Counted from the stretch's first letter, positions 19,172-30,372 are shown. The stretch is 64,000 nt of DNA from Apteryx mantelli (GCF_036417845.1 NC_089979.1:5013424-5077423); one strand, 5' to 3'. The notes: generated by a model from the letters alone, not told the origin. Translations and numbers: made by a program.

Positions 19172-21164
19172 CTGAAAGGTAGAATTGCTTCTTTTATAGA
19201 AAGTTTGAATGCTTAAATTATCTCATTAATACTGCTGCATCCATATCACTACTGAAACACAGTCCAAAAGAGGCAGTTTTTTAAAAATTATTATTATTTT
19301 AGGGAGTAACCAGATTATTTACTCTGCCTTATAAACAAGCTGTAAGAAAAGGAGGGAACTGCTCACTTAGGGCACAAGTAATCAAAGATGAGGAATATAT
19401 TTTATAAAACTGATTACAAACAACTGTGTTTGCTACCTATTCGCTTACATTTTTTTATTTGATGTAAAGGTAAAACAGAGTGCTCAGTTACTTAGCCAGC
19501 TTGCACAGATTTAACGGGATAGCTATCCCATTTATGCTCTGTGGAAAAGGCTTTTCTGTGCTCAGAAAGGTATTGTTCAGGGCAATAACGATGGACCTGA
19601 GACAAAGCAGGGCTGCAGGCTCTGAAAGCATGTCCACAAGGTGCCCAAGGAAAAACTGGGCTACGAATCTCTCATTCTCAACCCATGCTCTATGCCAATA
19701 TCTTTTCTAAGTGTTAAAACAAAAATCCCAGTACCACCAAGAAGCGTGCGTGCATGCACACGCATGCACGTGCATCTCCATACACTAAAAAGAGAGAGAG
19801 GAACCACAGAATAAATCTCTCCGAGAAAGACGACTTGTAGATTTAAATTTGTAGTTTTTGAGGCCACATAAGTTGGCACCTAAGGATGTAAAATGGTCTC
19901 ATTTATAGGCTTGAAAGCTTTCGGATGCAGTTATTTGAAGCTAAGAAATGGGTATAGCAACATGCTGAAGGCTGAAGAGCCTTGTGTCATTTTCCAGCAC
20001 TAGAAAAATCCCAATTCATTAACAAATAAATGTTCTTAGTGATGTAGTTTGAGAGCTACAGCTGAATGTTATTCAGGAGATTAAGGACCAGTAGGAGAAT
20101 CTTGTCCTTACAGAACTATTCAATGACAGCACCCTTTCATTTCACAGAATCATAGAATGGTTGAGGTTGGAAGGGACCTCTGGAGATCATCTAGTCCAAC
20201 CCCCCTGCTCAAACAGGGTCACCTAGAGCACGTTGCACAGCATCGCGTCCAGGCGGGTTTTGAAAATCTCCAGAGAAGGAGACTCCACAACCTCTCTGGG
20301 CAACCTGTTCCAGTGCTCTGTCATCCTCATTTTCCAAATTACATCCTGGATTTACTATTACTCTATAGATACCTGCAAGGAACTGGAAGGTTTCACACTC
20401 TTCCGCAGTATGAGACAGGTCACTGTAAGTGAGAGCACTCTTCTCCTTGCCTCTGCCATGCTTGTAGGAGTACGTAGCCAAATACTGAACGAAAAGCTCC
20501 TAGAAATCAAAACAAAATAAACAGTCAAGCAGTGAAGTCATATGCATAGTTGGCAGCAGTTTTCTTTAATCCCCGATTAAAGCCCCCTGTTTGACAGTAC
20601 ATATACCGGGCACTCTGTGCAAAGCCCCGCGGATTTCAGAAAGGCGTAAGGCCCCGATACGGAGCACAGGTCGCAGGCTGGGGCTCCCCTAAGGAGCTTA
20701 TTTTGTGCTGCTCCGCGAGACTTCCCGCGGCCCAGCGGGCGACACTCGGGACCGGCAAACAGCAGGGGATCGTTCCCACACAGGCCTCATTTCTCGACGG
20801 CGCTGGAAGCGGGGGCTTCGGAGTCTCTCCAGACGATGCCCAAAGCCCTTTTACACTACGGCAGCCAGGGGATAAAGGCCGCGGGCAGGAAAGGCCGGAG
20901 AGATGCGGCGAGAGCGGCCCGGGGCGGCGGCGCCTCAGCGAGGAGCAGGCCCGGGAGCCCCTCACCGCCGGGCCTGGCCCAGGCACGGCAGGAGAGGGGA
21001 GCGAGGGGGAGGGAAGGGGCAGCCGGTACCGTGGCCTTGGCGGTGAGGAAGAGCGCGTCCTGGTTGATGCTGGACACCTCCGGCGAGCTCTTCATGATCA
21101 CGCGGATGCGCGAAAGGGGCAGCGACACCAGCCGGTTCTCGCCGCCGCTCAGCCTCGCCGCCAT
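19029..21164 (-). CDS. CHRAC1: CHRAC1, chromatin accessibility complex subunit 1 (complete, three coding exons)
   Basis: A histone-fold protein that pairs with POLE3 in the nuclear CHRAC remodelling complex (SMARCA5/SNF2H, ACF1/BAZ1A). The pair binds DNA and helps nucleosome sliding. Exons 21164-21030, 20499-20373 and 19171-19029 (minus strand) join in frame to 134 aa, against 131 for human. The histone-fold core is clear: LVSLPLSRIRVIMKSSPEVS (about 12-31), then LTAKATELFVQYLATYSY (40-57), a TYSDL segment and ETFQFLADILPKKILASKYL. The C-terminal tail (about 109-134) is strongly acidic, as in human. The N-terminal MAARLSGGENR differs from human. The start is set by a TISU-type context and lies inside a CpG island. 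AGO2 converges on it; TRAPPC9 diverges from it. Confidence 0.97.
19172..20372 (-). other. CHRAC1: CHRAC1 intron 2
   Basis: 1.2 kb, holding one CR1 LINE tail (about 20,142-20,333) close to its donor. The rest is unique AT-rich sequence with a short CA/TG-rich stretch near 19,746-19,775. Confidence 0.85.
20142..20333 (-). mobile_element. CR1 LINE, 5'-truncated 3' tail
   Basis: The plus strand reads the reverse complement of the typical avian CR1 3' end: agaatcatagaatgg, gttggaaggg, ctagtccaacccccctgctc, then the cacaacctctctgggcaacc block and gttccagtgctctgtca. The CATAGAAT-type end marks the CR1 3' terminus. The copy is non-coding and only about 190 bp. Confidence 0.95.
20373..20499 (-). CDS. 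CHRAC1: CHRAC1 coding exon 2
   Basis: 127 nt, 42 codons plus one base, from ELFVQYLATYSYKHG to ETFQFLA. The acceptor is gatttctag and the donor is GCAG/gtatct. A CR1 remnant ends about 40 bases inside the following intron. Confidence 0.96.
20500..21029 (-). other. CHRAC1: CHRAC1 intron 1
   Basis: 530 nt. The promoter-proximal half is GC-rich (part of the CpG island) and the distal part AT-rich. No element is recognised. Confidence 0.85.
21030..21164 (-). CDS. CHRAC1: CHRAC1 coding exon 1
   Basis: 45 complete codons ending in LTAKAT. The donor ACG/gtaccg is non-ideal but gives the exact junction to ELFVQ. Confidence 0.95.
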
Positions 21165-21168
21165 CTTC
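21157..21168 (-). promoter_or_regulatory. CHRAC1: TISU element at the CHRAC1 start codon
   Basis: The minus strand reads GAAGATGGCGGC with the CHRAC1 ATG in the centre. This matches the TISU consensus SAASATGGCGGC, which directs initiation on very short 5' leaders, and also the YY1 core AAGATGGCGGC. Confidence 0.8.
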
Positions 21169-21243
21169 CCCTCCCCCCCGCAAGCGGCGCCGGCCCGTCA
21201 ACCCCGGCCCGGGGAGAAATGGGCGGCCGCCGCCGCCGCACAG

Positions 21244-21261
21244 CCCGCTGGGAGCTGTAGT
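21244..21261 (-). promoter_or_regulatory. CHRAC1: ZNF143 (SBS-type) motif
   Basis: The minus strand reads ACTACAGCTCCCAGCGGG, a good match to the ACTACAnnTCCCA core. It lies about 80 bases upstream of the CHRAC1 ATG. Confidence 0.65.
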
Positions 21262-21313
21262 CTTCGGCCGCCAGCGGGACCCCGTGCGCTGCGGCCAGGC
21301 TGGCGAGGCCCGG

Positions 21314-21420
21314 ACTGCAAATCCCATGAAGCACCGCTCTCCCGGAGGGAGGACCACAAGTCCCATGGTGCACCTCGCCCAGCGCTGGGAGGTGGGAGGA
21401 CTGCCCTTCCCGTGATGCAC
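21314..21420 (+). promoter_or_regulatory. CHRAC1: Three further degenerate ZNF143-like motifs in tandem
   Basis: actgcaaatcccatgaagcac (21,314), accacaagtcccatggtgcac (21,353) and actgcccttcccgtgatgcac (21,400) share the ACTACAA-TCCCA-ATGC layout. They are spaced 39 and 47 bases apart, upstream of CHRAC1. Confidence 0.6.
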
Positions 21421-21524
21421 CCGCCGGCCTTGAGGCGATGGCGGCGCCAGGCGCCCGGAGCCGCTGCGGCACGGCTCGGGGCTGCGCTTTCCCCGGGCGC
21501 CGGGGGGCTTCGGGTGCCAGTCCC

Positions 21525-21563
21525 GGGATGGGATGGGATGGGATGGGATGGGATTGGGGGGGG
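21525..21563. repeat. (GGGAT)n repeat followed by a G run
   Basis: Six GGGAT units, then GGGATT and nine G. Four or more G-triplets with 2-base loops form a strong G-quadruplex motif on the plus strand, about 360 bases upstream of the CHRAC1 start. Confidence 0.9.
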
Positions 21564-21660
21564 GCCCTGGCGCCTTCCTGCGGCCCCTCCGCACGGGCCG
21601 TAGCCCCAGGCGGGCGCTGGAGTGTCGGAGCAGCCCAGCCTGCATCTATCCCAATTACAG

Positions 21661-24600
21661 GCCAGGCTGCAAAATGATTAATTAAACTGTAATTACAGGC
21701 GGCTAAACACCTCCGTGGCTGCTGTAGTACAGCGAGAGGGAGTGCTGCGACGCTGGGAGGTATGTGGAGGTGTGGAGAGCACAGGGAAGCGGTTAAATGG
21801 TGATGGGGCTGTGTGTTTATTATTAATTAGCACATTCACCATATACCTGAATACGCAGCAGCGCATCGTCTCCTGCTCAGGTGACTCGTGTCCCGCTTTC
21901 CAGCGACTGGCGTCAGCTCAGGCCCCCTGAAGGCAGCGGGGGTTTTGCCCTTGACCCTGTCGGACCCAAGATTTCATGTGCGCCTGTGGGGGTGAGACCC
22001 ACCGTCCCCCCCCCCGAGGGCAGCCTGGCGCTTCCAGAAATGATGATGCGGTGTTTGCATTTCATTAATGTCTTTATTCAGGAGTTTTCGATGTGCTTTG
22101 TGAGCAATATGCCCGATCGCGTGTGTTTGTAAGAAGTCTGCTAAGGTGACTTGATCGCTGCTTAATAGAGAGAAGCATGGAGGCTTTTCTATAGCACGCA
22201 GAAATAGTACACATTGAATTTGGGGCAGAAAGTGTCAATAAAGAATCATAAATTGAAAATACAGGGAATTTGTTAGCAGGATATAACTAGCTTTGTGGGT
22301 TTTGCTCAGTTTTGGGACAAGGCTTTCATACAGCTGATTTTTTTGGTTATTAATGAAAGACAGCACCTTCAGCACATGTCCACACCACAGTGCAAGGATG
22401 ACGTGGCAGTACCAGCACTACTGTATTTGGAGACATCTTTTCTGATTAGTTTTTAAAGACAATCTGTATCTCTTAGACTGCAAGAATCCCTTGAGGGTAC
22501 AATTTCTTTGACGCTGTTCTCTGTAAGTTATGTCTAAAGCAAAGCATAACGTACTGTGATGCTCTGCTGCTATTTTGCAGGCTCAGTTTCTTCTTTGATC
22601 CTTATCCACTTGTGACATCTTGTGGAAACACTCGACATTACTATGACAGCGAATACCGCTCATATCGTTCATGATTTCAATATATGTGCAAAAGTCCATG
22701 AAACTACCAAAATTTCTGACTGTATTGAGCCATTTGGCTATGGGTTTGGGAGCCATATAGATCCTGTAGGAGCTAGGCGCCTGTTACTGATCCTTTTGCT
22801 CAGCAGTGGACGATGCAGCGTAAGGTGGTCCGGGCAAATCGGGACCCGCTCAGTCTTGCCTGGCTCCTGTGCTACTATGAGCCTTATCCCTTCGCCCACC
22901 CAGCGCGCCCGGACTCACGGCGCGTGGGACACCTCTGTCGTCCGTCAGCACTGTGCCGGGGAGAGGAAGGCATTGGACTGACGGAGGACGGGAGTGGGAC
23001 CACAGCAAACTCCAGGCATCTCTCCCTTCCCATGGCGAACGTCGCTTTGGTTCGCAGGAGGCAGAAGCACAGCGCGGAACACAAGGTGGATGTGTACACA
23101 CTCTGAGGACACCATTATATTGCAATATTATTGGCACTTGATAATTATTTTTAGTACATTTTGAAGTGGCAAAATTACTGTGGTACCAGCGACTGCCTGA
23201 ACCTGTTCCTCATTCGGAAAAAACCCCAACCCATGTAGCAGTTCAAACTAGAATTATTTCTTTTGAATCAGAACTGAGTTGGTACTGTTACTAGGAATTA
23301 TTTTTTAAACCTGACTTGAAACCTGGCTAAAATAAGTATCTCTCATGATGAATTCAAAACAAGTTTGGCAGAAAACTAATATGTGCCAGCGGAAATCTGT
23401 TCAGCATAGGGCCTGGTTGCACCGATTGCAAACCGCAGAGCAGTGTCACATCATGGTCTCTCCCTTCCTACTCCTGCTTGAGTCACTAGTCCTCCTTTTT
23501 GCTGTGCTTTGCAGACTTGAATAGGAACCTGCTCAGTGCAGGTACTTTTGCGCTTAATGAGCGATAACTACATTGTGTCTAATGGAAAGGAGTGACCAGA
23601 GCTACAATTCTTCTTGTCCCATAGTGAGGAATTGTTCCTTGTCGCTGCCACCTGCCTACCTGAGCTTCCCTGCAGCAATCTCATTTATTTCACTCTAGAT
23701 ATAGGTGTCTCTGGGTTGTGTATGGACATGCACAAGTTTCCCAGGAAAAGACAGATCAGACACCTTCCGCTCCCCCCTCTCTCTCATTCCCCTCCTGCAG
23801 TTTGTACTCTCAGTGCAGTGCCACAGCTTCTGTTGAGCTTCTCAAGCTCTGCTTCGTTTTTAGGGCATCGGAGAGAACCGGCGGCACTGTGTTAACAGGA
23901 TAGGGATTGTGCAGGCTCCGCAGAACGGGAGGCTGGGACTAAAGCCTTTTCCTCGCTGCAGGCTCACCCTCTAGCATGGCCATCTTAATTTATTATCTGT
24001 GAGGCAGTGCATTATAAATCCCAGGTTACTGGTATGAATTATTAGTGTTCTGAACCAGAACAAAACTGGAACAAAATCATTCATGGGCTGAATCTGAAGC
24101 AGAACCTAACTGAAGAAAAATTACTGATTTGGCTTTCTAATTTACTAGTTTGACTTCTACTGTCCTCTCTTGAGTGGAAACAGAGCAATTGTGGTAGTAA
24201 AACTTCCTGCTCCAATAAATAATTGGTCTGCTCAAACAGGGACAGAGCTCATTCATAGGTACTAGTGAGCTGCCTGAAACCAGAAAAGCATGTTGAATCT
24301 TTGAAAAATACTTTTCTGTATCAGACCTTTATTGTATGGTATTAAAAATCATGATAAACATGATGTATCAGAATTCCCCATGGAAGGGAATCTGGAGAAG
24401 GTGTCTGCAGAATTCCCCAAAGTTACTGAGATACGTTAAAGTACTATCAGATAAAGAGCAAGTATATTATAGAAAGAACATGAAGCAATTCTAGCTGCAC
24501 TGAAGCTCTTCCAATTATTCCAGAGAGAATATAATGAAGACTGCAAATTGCTTGACAAAACCAAAAAAGTTCAGGAATACATTTTCTTTACACAAAAGCA

Positions 24601-27600
24601 GAGCATAGCTAAAAAATTGACCATTACATTGCAGAGTGACATTTTAAAACTAACCCATGTGCATTTAAGAAGTGCATTAAGACTAATTAGAGATTGAATT
24701 ATTTATGATCTGTAATCAGAAACAAGACTGTTGGCACTGACCATTATGTCGTGAAGAACAGTGGGAAAGTGCTGGACTAGTGAAAAAATGTGTTTGTGTC
24801 AGTGAACAAGGGAGGAAGCTGGAGTCAATCTGACAAAGCATAAACACGGTATATGGATAAGCAATTGGCACATACTGCAGTAAATGTAAAGATACATTAA
24901 AAGAAAAAGCTGTTTAGCACAAAAATGCATACCATCACAAAAGACATCATTAACTATGCCGCATCTGAAGCACAGCAATACAAAAGCAGCATTCACAAAT
25001 AATGGAAACAGTTTATGACAAAGGTTATGATGAAGCAGCAGCATTGTCTTGCACAAGGCAAAAAAAAAGCGATTGTGAAGGCATTTGATGAAGTGTTATT
25101 GAGTGGGGATATATAAAGTTGGGTTATACTTAAAGTAAGAGATAAAGCTGAGCCACTGGTAAATTAGATGTTAACGCACAAATGCAAACAGCAAATGATT
25201 GAATTGACAATGGTCACTTTAATATATCTAAACATTTTGACGTGTCAGGTAAGACTTGGTGCAGAGTTCCTCCATCAGAACAGCTGAAAGGATGAAGATT
25301 TTCAACTTTAAAAATGTTTGAATGGAAGCCAGGTTTTTAGGCAGACAATGATCTTCCATTTCCAGTTTTGATAGATACCCATTTAGGGAACTTCTCTGCA
25401 GACTTGCTTCACCACCTGGGATTATTCAGTATATTATATACCTGCATCCTGGCGTAGCTTTACAGCAATGTCAAAGCTCTAAATCACAGTGTTTACACAG
25501 CCACAATCATTTCCTAGAGATGCTAAAATATTAGATGTTGCAATTTACATCTAGTCGTAACTCTGGATTTCTGCAAGCCATATTGTATCACCATCATCTT
25601 TTTGTATGGTAGGAAAAAAATGAAACAACAAAAAAACTGCTGACGCTACTCTGTACCATTGGTTGGAGGGGGTTTCAGACACACTTTTGACATAGTTCAT
25701 GAATAGTAATGAGCGTTGGCTCTGTTCACGTGAGACCAAATCCTTAAGGTGCTTTGGTATCACTGATACCACAACTAAATATGTCAACATTTGCCACCCA
25801 GTTAGTACCTGCATCATGATTGTAGAACTAAACATAGCAATCACATTTCAGTGAGGAACACTCCCAGTCACATTCTTGGCAAAATTATGTGACTGAAAAA
25901 TGATTATTTTGTTTATTAAAAACTGTCATCCTCTACCCCCTCCATCCTAAATTTGGCTAAGTTTGATCATGCCTGTCTTCCTTCCCAAAGAGGATGTGCA
26001 GCTTCCTACCCTTCTTTCCTTCTGAAACAGAATGGCTCTATTTGAAAACTGTAGTTTAATCTGTATTATCTCTGAATTACTGTTAAATCAATTTACACCA
26101 GTTAAAGGAATACCATCTAAAAGCAATTGCCTGTCCATAATCTTCAAATAAGCGTTAATGCTATTGAAGTTAACTTTTGCTTTTCAATCCACAGTCCTTA
26201 TCAGCCTGAATTTTTCAGTCACAATTGTTTCCCACAGTGAATAATTCAGGATTACAGGTTTCTAGAACATAGCTAAAACTATTAAACTATATGCTAGCTG
26301 CGAAGATGAGAGATTTATGTCTTAAACTTCCATTAGGACAGAACCTAATGCTGTGACACGTTGTCCTACAGTGGCCAGTTTTGCAATGCCTTAGGGCATC
26401 AGACGGCTCTTGGGATCCAAAGCATTTTGGAGGAGGTGAAAGAAAACAGTATTAGTGGCTCTTTGATTACTAGAGTGGCTCTTGAACACAGTCTCAAGAC
26501 CTTTAATTGATTGTGAATCAGTATATGGGGCTAAAACAGAAGGTGAATAGGAGGGTCCAGTTCTCTGCTGCCCCTTGTTGCTGCCCAGCATGGCAGAATG
26601 GGTGCGCACAGACCACTTCCAACTTCCGAGAGCAATAAGGAGGCTGAATTAAACTGCACCAGCTAGTTACAGTCCCTAGGGGAGCATCTGCCTGCACAGG
26701 CTTGTTGGAGTGCCCCTACCTTTAAGTCCTGATATGCTCCTTTCTTCTCCTACAGGCATCTGCACTGGGAAAGTAGAGACAGGGAAGCTGAGTACCCCAT
26801 CGTGCCAGAGATATTGCAAACTGGGAGGCAGAGAGCAGTTTTCACTTCCATGGCTTGGGCTGATAGCTGTGGTGGTGGTGGGGGTGCGTAAGAACAGATC
26901 AGGCAGTGAGATGGTTTGGTTGATGATCTGGCTTGATAAATGGATAAAATACTCGGGCCAAGCGTCTCCATGGGGAATGACATGGCAGCAGGCGTCTCTT
27001 CTACGGGGAAAACGAGTAGCATGTTGGAAGCAAACGTGGCATCCAGGGACACATGTCTGCTCTCCTGGATTTCTGTGGAATACAAAAAACCCCAGCCTTG
27101 TAAAGTGAGGCAAAGGTTGTGAGAGGTTTTGGGTGTTTTGTAAGCAGGGATGTATTTTAAAAAAAGTAAAACTGTTGTAGAAAAGTCTGGTTGCGGAGTG
27201 TTGATTTCCAGTTCTCTCCATAGTTGTCAAGAGGCCACTAATGTGCAAAGAAGTAAGTCTGCAATATATCCCTTGTGTCTTCACATGCATCTGTAAAGCT
27301 AAAAAACGCGGTGCTTTCTAAGGAGAGACACCTGTCAGCTGAGAAATCTCCAGCTCCTTTTATCACAGAGGCTTTTGACTTGTCACTGAGAAATATATGT
27401 TTTCAGGTTATTCAAATAATTATCAAGCTAAATGGTTTAAGACAATTCATTTATCTACATTTATATATAATATTTGTGTGTTGGAAGTAGGTTTGGGCTC
27501 CTATGACCCTTCCCAAAGCCTTTAATCTTTCCTCAGCAATATACTTGTGACAAGGTCTCAAGGATGAGCTGTAAGGGGGCCATATTAACAATAATTAACT

Positions 27601-28600
27601 TAAATGAGGTTTTCTGTCTAAAGCCAGTAGTTAACTGTGTTTTTTATTATCCCCAAAGTGTTTGTATAATAACTAGTTCTAAAATTGTTTGTTTTAGAAA
27701 AGTTAAACGCAGAGGTAATTCGACTCATTTTCGTTGGTCTGTTTTTCGGGAAGGGATACGTTTGCACCACTCGCATGAACCATCTGTTGAAGAAATGAAA
27801 TGGTGACGTTCTTTGGGCTGCCTGCGTGAAGAAGTTCCCCCTATCAAAAGCCAACGTTTTATCAGACTCGCTCGTGGACAGAAGGTTTATAATTTCATAG
27901 CGATTTTAAGTTAAATTGACTGTCAAGATTCTGGATTACAGCAAATTCCTCAGCACGTAGTGGAGCGTAAAATGGGAGGAGGTGTAAGTACCGAGAAGCG
28001 TGGCACCAACTAAGAGCCTTCCGTTTGGAAAGCAAGCTGGAAGGATGTCCTCTGGGTGCCCTGGCACGGGTCCGTCCTGCCGACTCTTGGCTGAGAGAAA
28101 AAACAAGGGATACGCTGAGAATTAGTCTCAATGTGGCTAGCTGTTGTAATGAGGTGTGACAACACCTCGCTTTTCTTCACCAAACCTTGGACCCGGTTCC
28201 TTCACTTTGTATTTTAGTAGAATATAACGTGGTCTGTTTTGCGCTTGAAAATCGCCTGATTTCAGAGGTATATTTGGCAAATACCGAGACATGAGACATG
28301 CCATTCCCACCCTAGCTGTAACTTGGATCTCCTGTGCGATTAAGACTACCTTCTCATATAAGGTACATCTTCCCAGGCTCTCAGGATTTTTGTTCTTTAA
28401 GCTCGAAGGTGCTGAATGCTCATTCGAGGAGAAGGTTGCCCCAAGTAAGCGTCAGAGTAGTTGTCAACTGGACGATAAGGAGAGATCCTGGCAGCTGGCC
28501 ATGAGAAATCACTCTTATTTCGGTGACAGCCCGATTTACGAACCGACGGACAAGCAAGGCCTCCCTGCTCCCTGAATAAACACCATTTCCCGGAGCCACC
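21661..28600. other. Intergenic region between CHRAC1 and TRAPPC9 (head-to-head)
   Basis: About 7 kb of mostly AT-rich DNA. I see no gene, RNA gene or confidently assigned repeat. The only open frame of note is 204 codons on the minus strand (26,676-27,290). It shows no family resemblance and no splice-linked partner. Confidence 0.65.
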
Positions 28601-28660
28601 GGCCGCTCCTTTCTGCCAGTTTTGTCGCCCCTGGGGCCGCGCGGGGGAGGGGCGCGGCGC

Positions 28661-28738
28661 CGCCCGCCAACGGCTCCACCGCCTCCTCACAGCGTCGCCC
28701 GCCAACGGTGCCGCCGCCTCCTCACAGCGCCGCCCGCC
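28661..28738. repeat. 35-bp tandem repeat in the TRAPPC9 promoter
   Basis: Units start at 28,661, 28,696 and (partial) 28,731 with CGCCCGCC. The two full units share the CCAACGG and CCGCCTCCTCACAGCG blocks and differ at a few bases. Confidence 0.9.
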
Positions 28739-28754
28739 CGGGGAACAACGGCTC

Positions 28755-28766
28755 TGCGCATGCGCC
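28755..28766 (+). promoter_or_regulatory. TRAPPC9: NRF1 binding motif
   Basis: TGCGCATGCGCC matches the palindromic NRF1 consensus YGCGCAYGCGCR except at the last base. It is placed about 130 bases upstream of the proposed first exon donor. Confidence 0.7.
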
Positions 28767-28818
28767 GCCCGGCGGCGGGGGGGCGGGGCGACGCCGGGCC
28801 CGCCCATTGCCGTCAGTT

Positions 28819-28846
28819 CCGCCCCGCCCCGCCCCGCCCCGCCCCT
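28819..28846 (+). promoter_or_regulatory. TRAPPC9: Array of overlapping GC boxes (Sp/KLF)
   Basis: CCGCC/CCGCCCC is repeated at 5-base steps five times just upstream of the proposed first exon, a typical Sp1-family array. Confidence 0.7.
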
Positions 28847-28895
28847 CCGGCGTGTCCGGCAGCAGAAGGAGGCGGGGGCGGTTCCTGTCCCGGCT
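28847..28895 (+). other. TRAPPC9: Probable TRAPPC9 non-coding exon 1 (5'UTR), start unknown
   Basis: The island sequence ends in CGGCT/gtgagt at 28,896, a consensus donor that can pair with the acceptor before the coding exon at 30.37 kb. The transcription start is not determined; the left limit is set after the GC-box array. Confidence 0.4.
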
Positions 28896-30372
28896 GTGAG
28901 TGCCTCCCCCCTCCCCCCCCCGCCCCGCGCTACCCACCTGCTCCTGCCCCGCGCGCGCGCACGCGGGGGGGGGGGAAGGGGGCGGCCGCCTCCCCCTGTG
29001 GGGCCGCTCCCCGCCGTGCCCCCCCCTTTCCCCCGCGGGGCTGCGAGTCGGTGGGCCGGGGGGGGGGAGCTGCTCGTTTTTCCTTTTTTTTAATTTTTAT
29101 TTTTTTTGGGAAAAACAACGTGTATTTTTCCCGGCCAAACTTCGCCGCGCCCGGAGCGTGGAAACGAAAGCGCCCGCGGAGCGGAGCGGCGGGCGCCGCC
29201 GTCGCCCCCTCACGGGCTCGGCCGTGGGGACCCCGGAGCGCCGGGAGCGGCGCGATAGGCGCCGCCCCCCCCGCCCCGCCGCGCGCGCCCGGCGGCCGTT
29301 GGCCGTTAGCCGCGCTTCTCTGCGCTGTGAGGGGAGCGGGCGAGGGGGGGGTCGAGGGGGGCTCGGAGGAACAGGTGTCCCTTGCTTTGTGCCGTCTGTA
29401 ATTAAAAAAAACACCCTTGAAACAGCTTCTTTCGCCACCTGCATGCCTGCGCACAACACTCCTTTTCTTGGTTCTGGTTGGTAAAGCAATTAGTGTCGTT
29501 GTGCTGCCTCCCCCCCCCATACGTACATTTTTAGAGGGTATTTTGAAGCTGAAATCCACCAGCAGGTCTGCGGTCCAGGAGGCCTCAGAGGAGATAAAAT
29601 GTTTTAGCTGTGCACGTCTTCTTTTAAGACACAGCCGCAGTAGTACAGTCGGTTTTAGAGCTCAGAGGGGAAGGAATTTTAGATATTTAAACATAAAGGA
29701 AGAAGTAGTTGCCTGGTCCTGATAAACCTGCGTGGGTTTTGAGAAAATAATGGCTTCAGTTCTGCTGGAAGAAGTATTCTGGACCTGATTTCCACCTGGC
29801 CTTGTGAAAAGCTTTGGCAGCTGTATGGTCATTCTGATTTGGCATTAGTCTACCCTTCACCTTACCCAATTTTCGGTGTTTCCGCAAGGTGTATTGTGGA
29901 GACAGACTGGAGAGTCCAAGTCTCAGAAGAGGCCTGTGCTGAGGTTTCGGCAAACATTTGGTCTGTGGCAGTGGTAGATTAAGAGTAGCTAGAGATTCTT
30001 CACTGCCCCGTGGGCTTCTGCAGGTTTGCGTTGCTTGCACAGTTACTCGTATAGCTGCACAGGGAATAGGATCTGGGTGAAGAACAAAACTTACAAACTT
30101 TTGTTCGTGGTTGTATGGCTGTGTGACTAAGAGCGCTCTATTTAACTTTGTGGCATTGAAAATTTAATAAAATTATGAAAGAAAGTATCGCAGAGCAAAT
30201 AGTGTTTTAACTTGAAAAAGGGAGAAGAGAATAGAACAGTTAAGTATGAAAGAAGTTTAAAGGAGTGCATAATATACAGAATGTAGAAATGTTTAGAACC
30301 ACAGTCCTCGATTCAGCAGCCACGGGTACATCTGAGTGTTTAAAAAAATAATAATCGTTTTTCTTTTATTAG
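28896..30372 (+). other. TRAPPC9: TRAPPC9 intron 1 (in the 5'UTR)
   Basis: The first 500 bases are CpG-island sequence and the rest is AT-rich and unique. It ends with acceptor ttttattag at 30,372. A second AG at 30,378-30,379 is also possible. Confidence 0.5.

Larger units (their letters stand above)
20640..21660. promoter_or_regulatory. CHRAC1: CHRAC1 CpG-island promoter
   Basis: CpG-dense sequence surrounds CHRAC1 exon 1 and extends about 500 bases upstream. There is no TATA box near the start. It contains ZNF143-like motifs, the TISU start element and a GGGAT repeat. Confidence 0.85.
28600..29400. promoter_or_regulatory. TRAPPC9: TRAPPC9 CpG-island promoter
   Basis: Extremely GC- and CpG-rich, TATA-less sequence about 1.5 kb before the TRAPPC9 start codon. 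It contains a 35-bp tandem repeat, an NRF1 palindrome and a run of GC boxes. Long open frames across it on both strands reflect the lack of AT-rich stop codons. Confidence 0.85.

Noticed and set aside
20703-21645. Open frames of up to 255 codons across the CHRAC1 promoter
   Set aside because: Same GC-driven effect. They overlap the real CHRAC1 exon 1 on the opposite strand or in other frames.
24473-24694. 74-codon open frame without ATG that reads like a helical protein segment (EHEAILAALKLFQLFQREY)
   Set aside because: No family recognised, no splice-linked partner and no start codon; its length is within chance for AT-rich DNA.
28622-29559. Long open frames on both strands (up to 259 codons) in the TRAPPC9 promoter island
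   Set aside because: They overlap in several frames, consist of low-complexity Pro/Arg/Ala/Gly, and arise because GC-rich DNA has few stop codons. No domain is visible.
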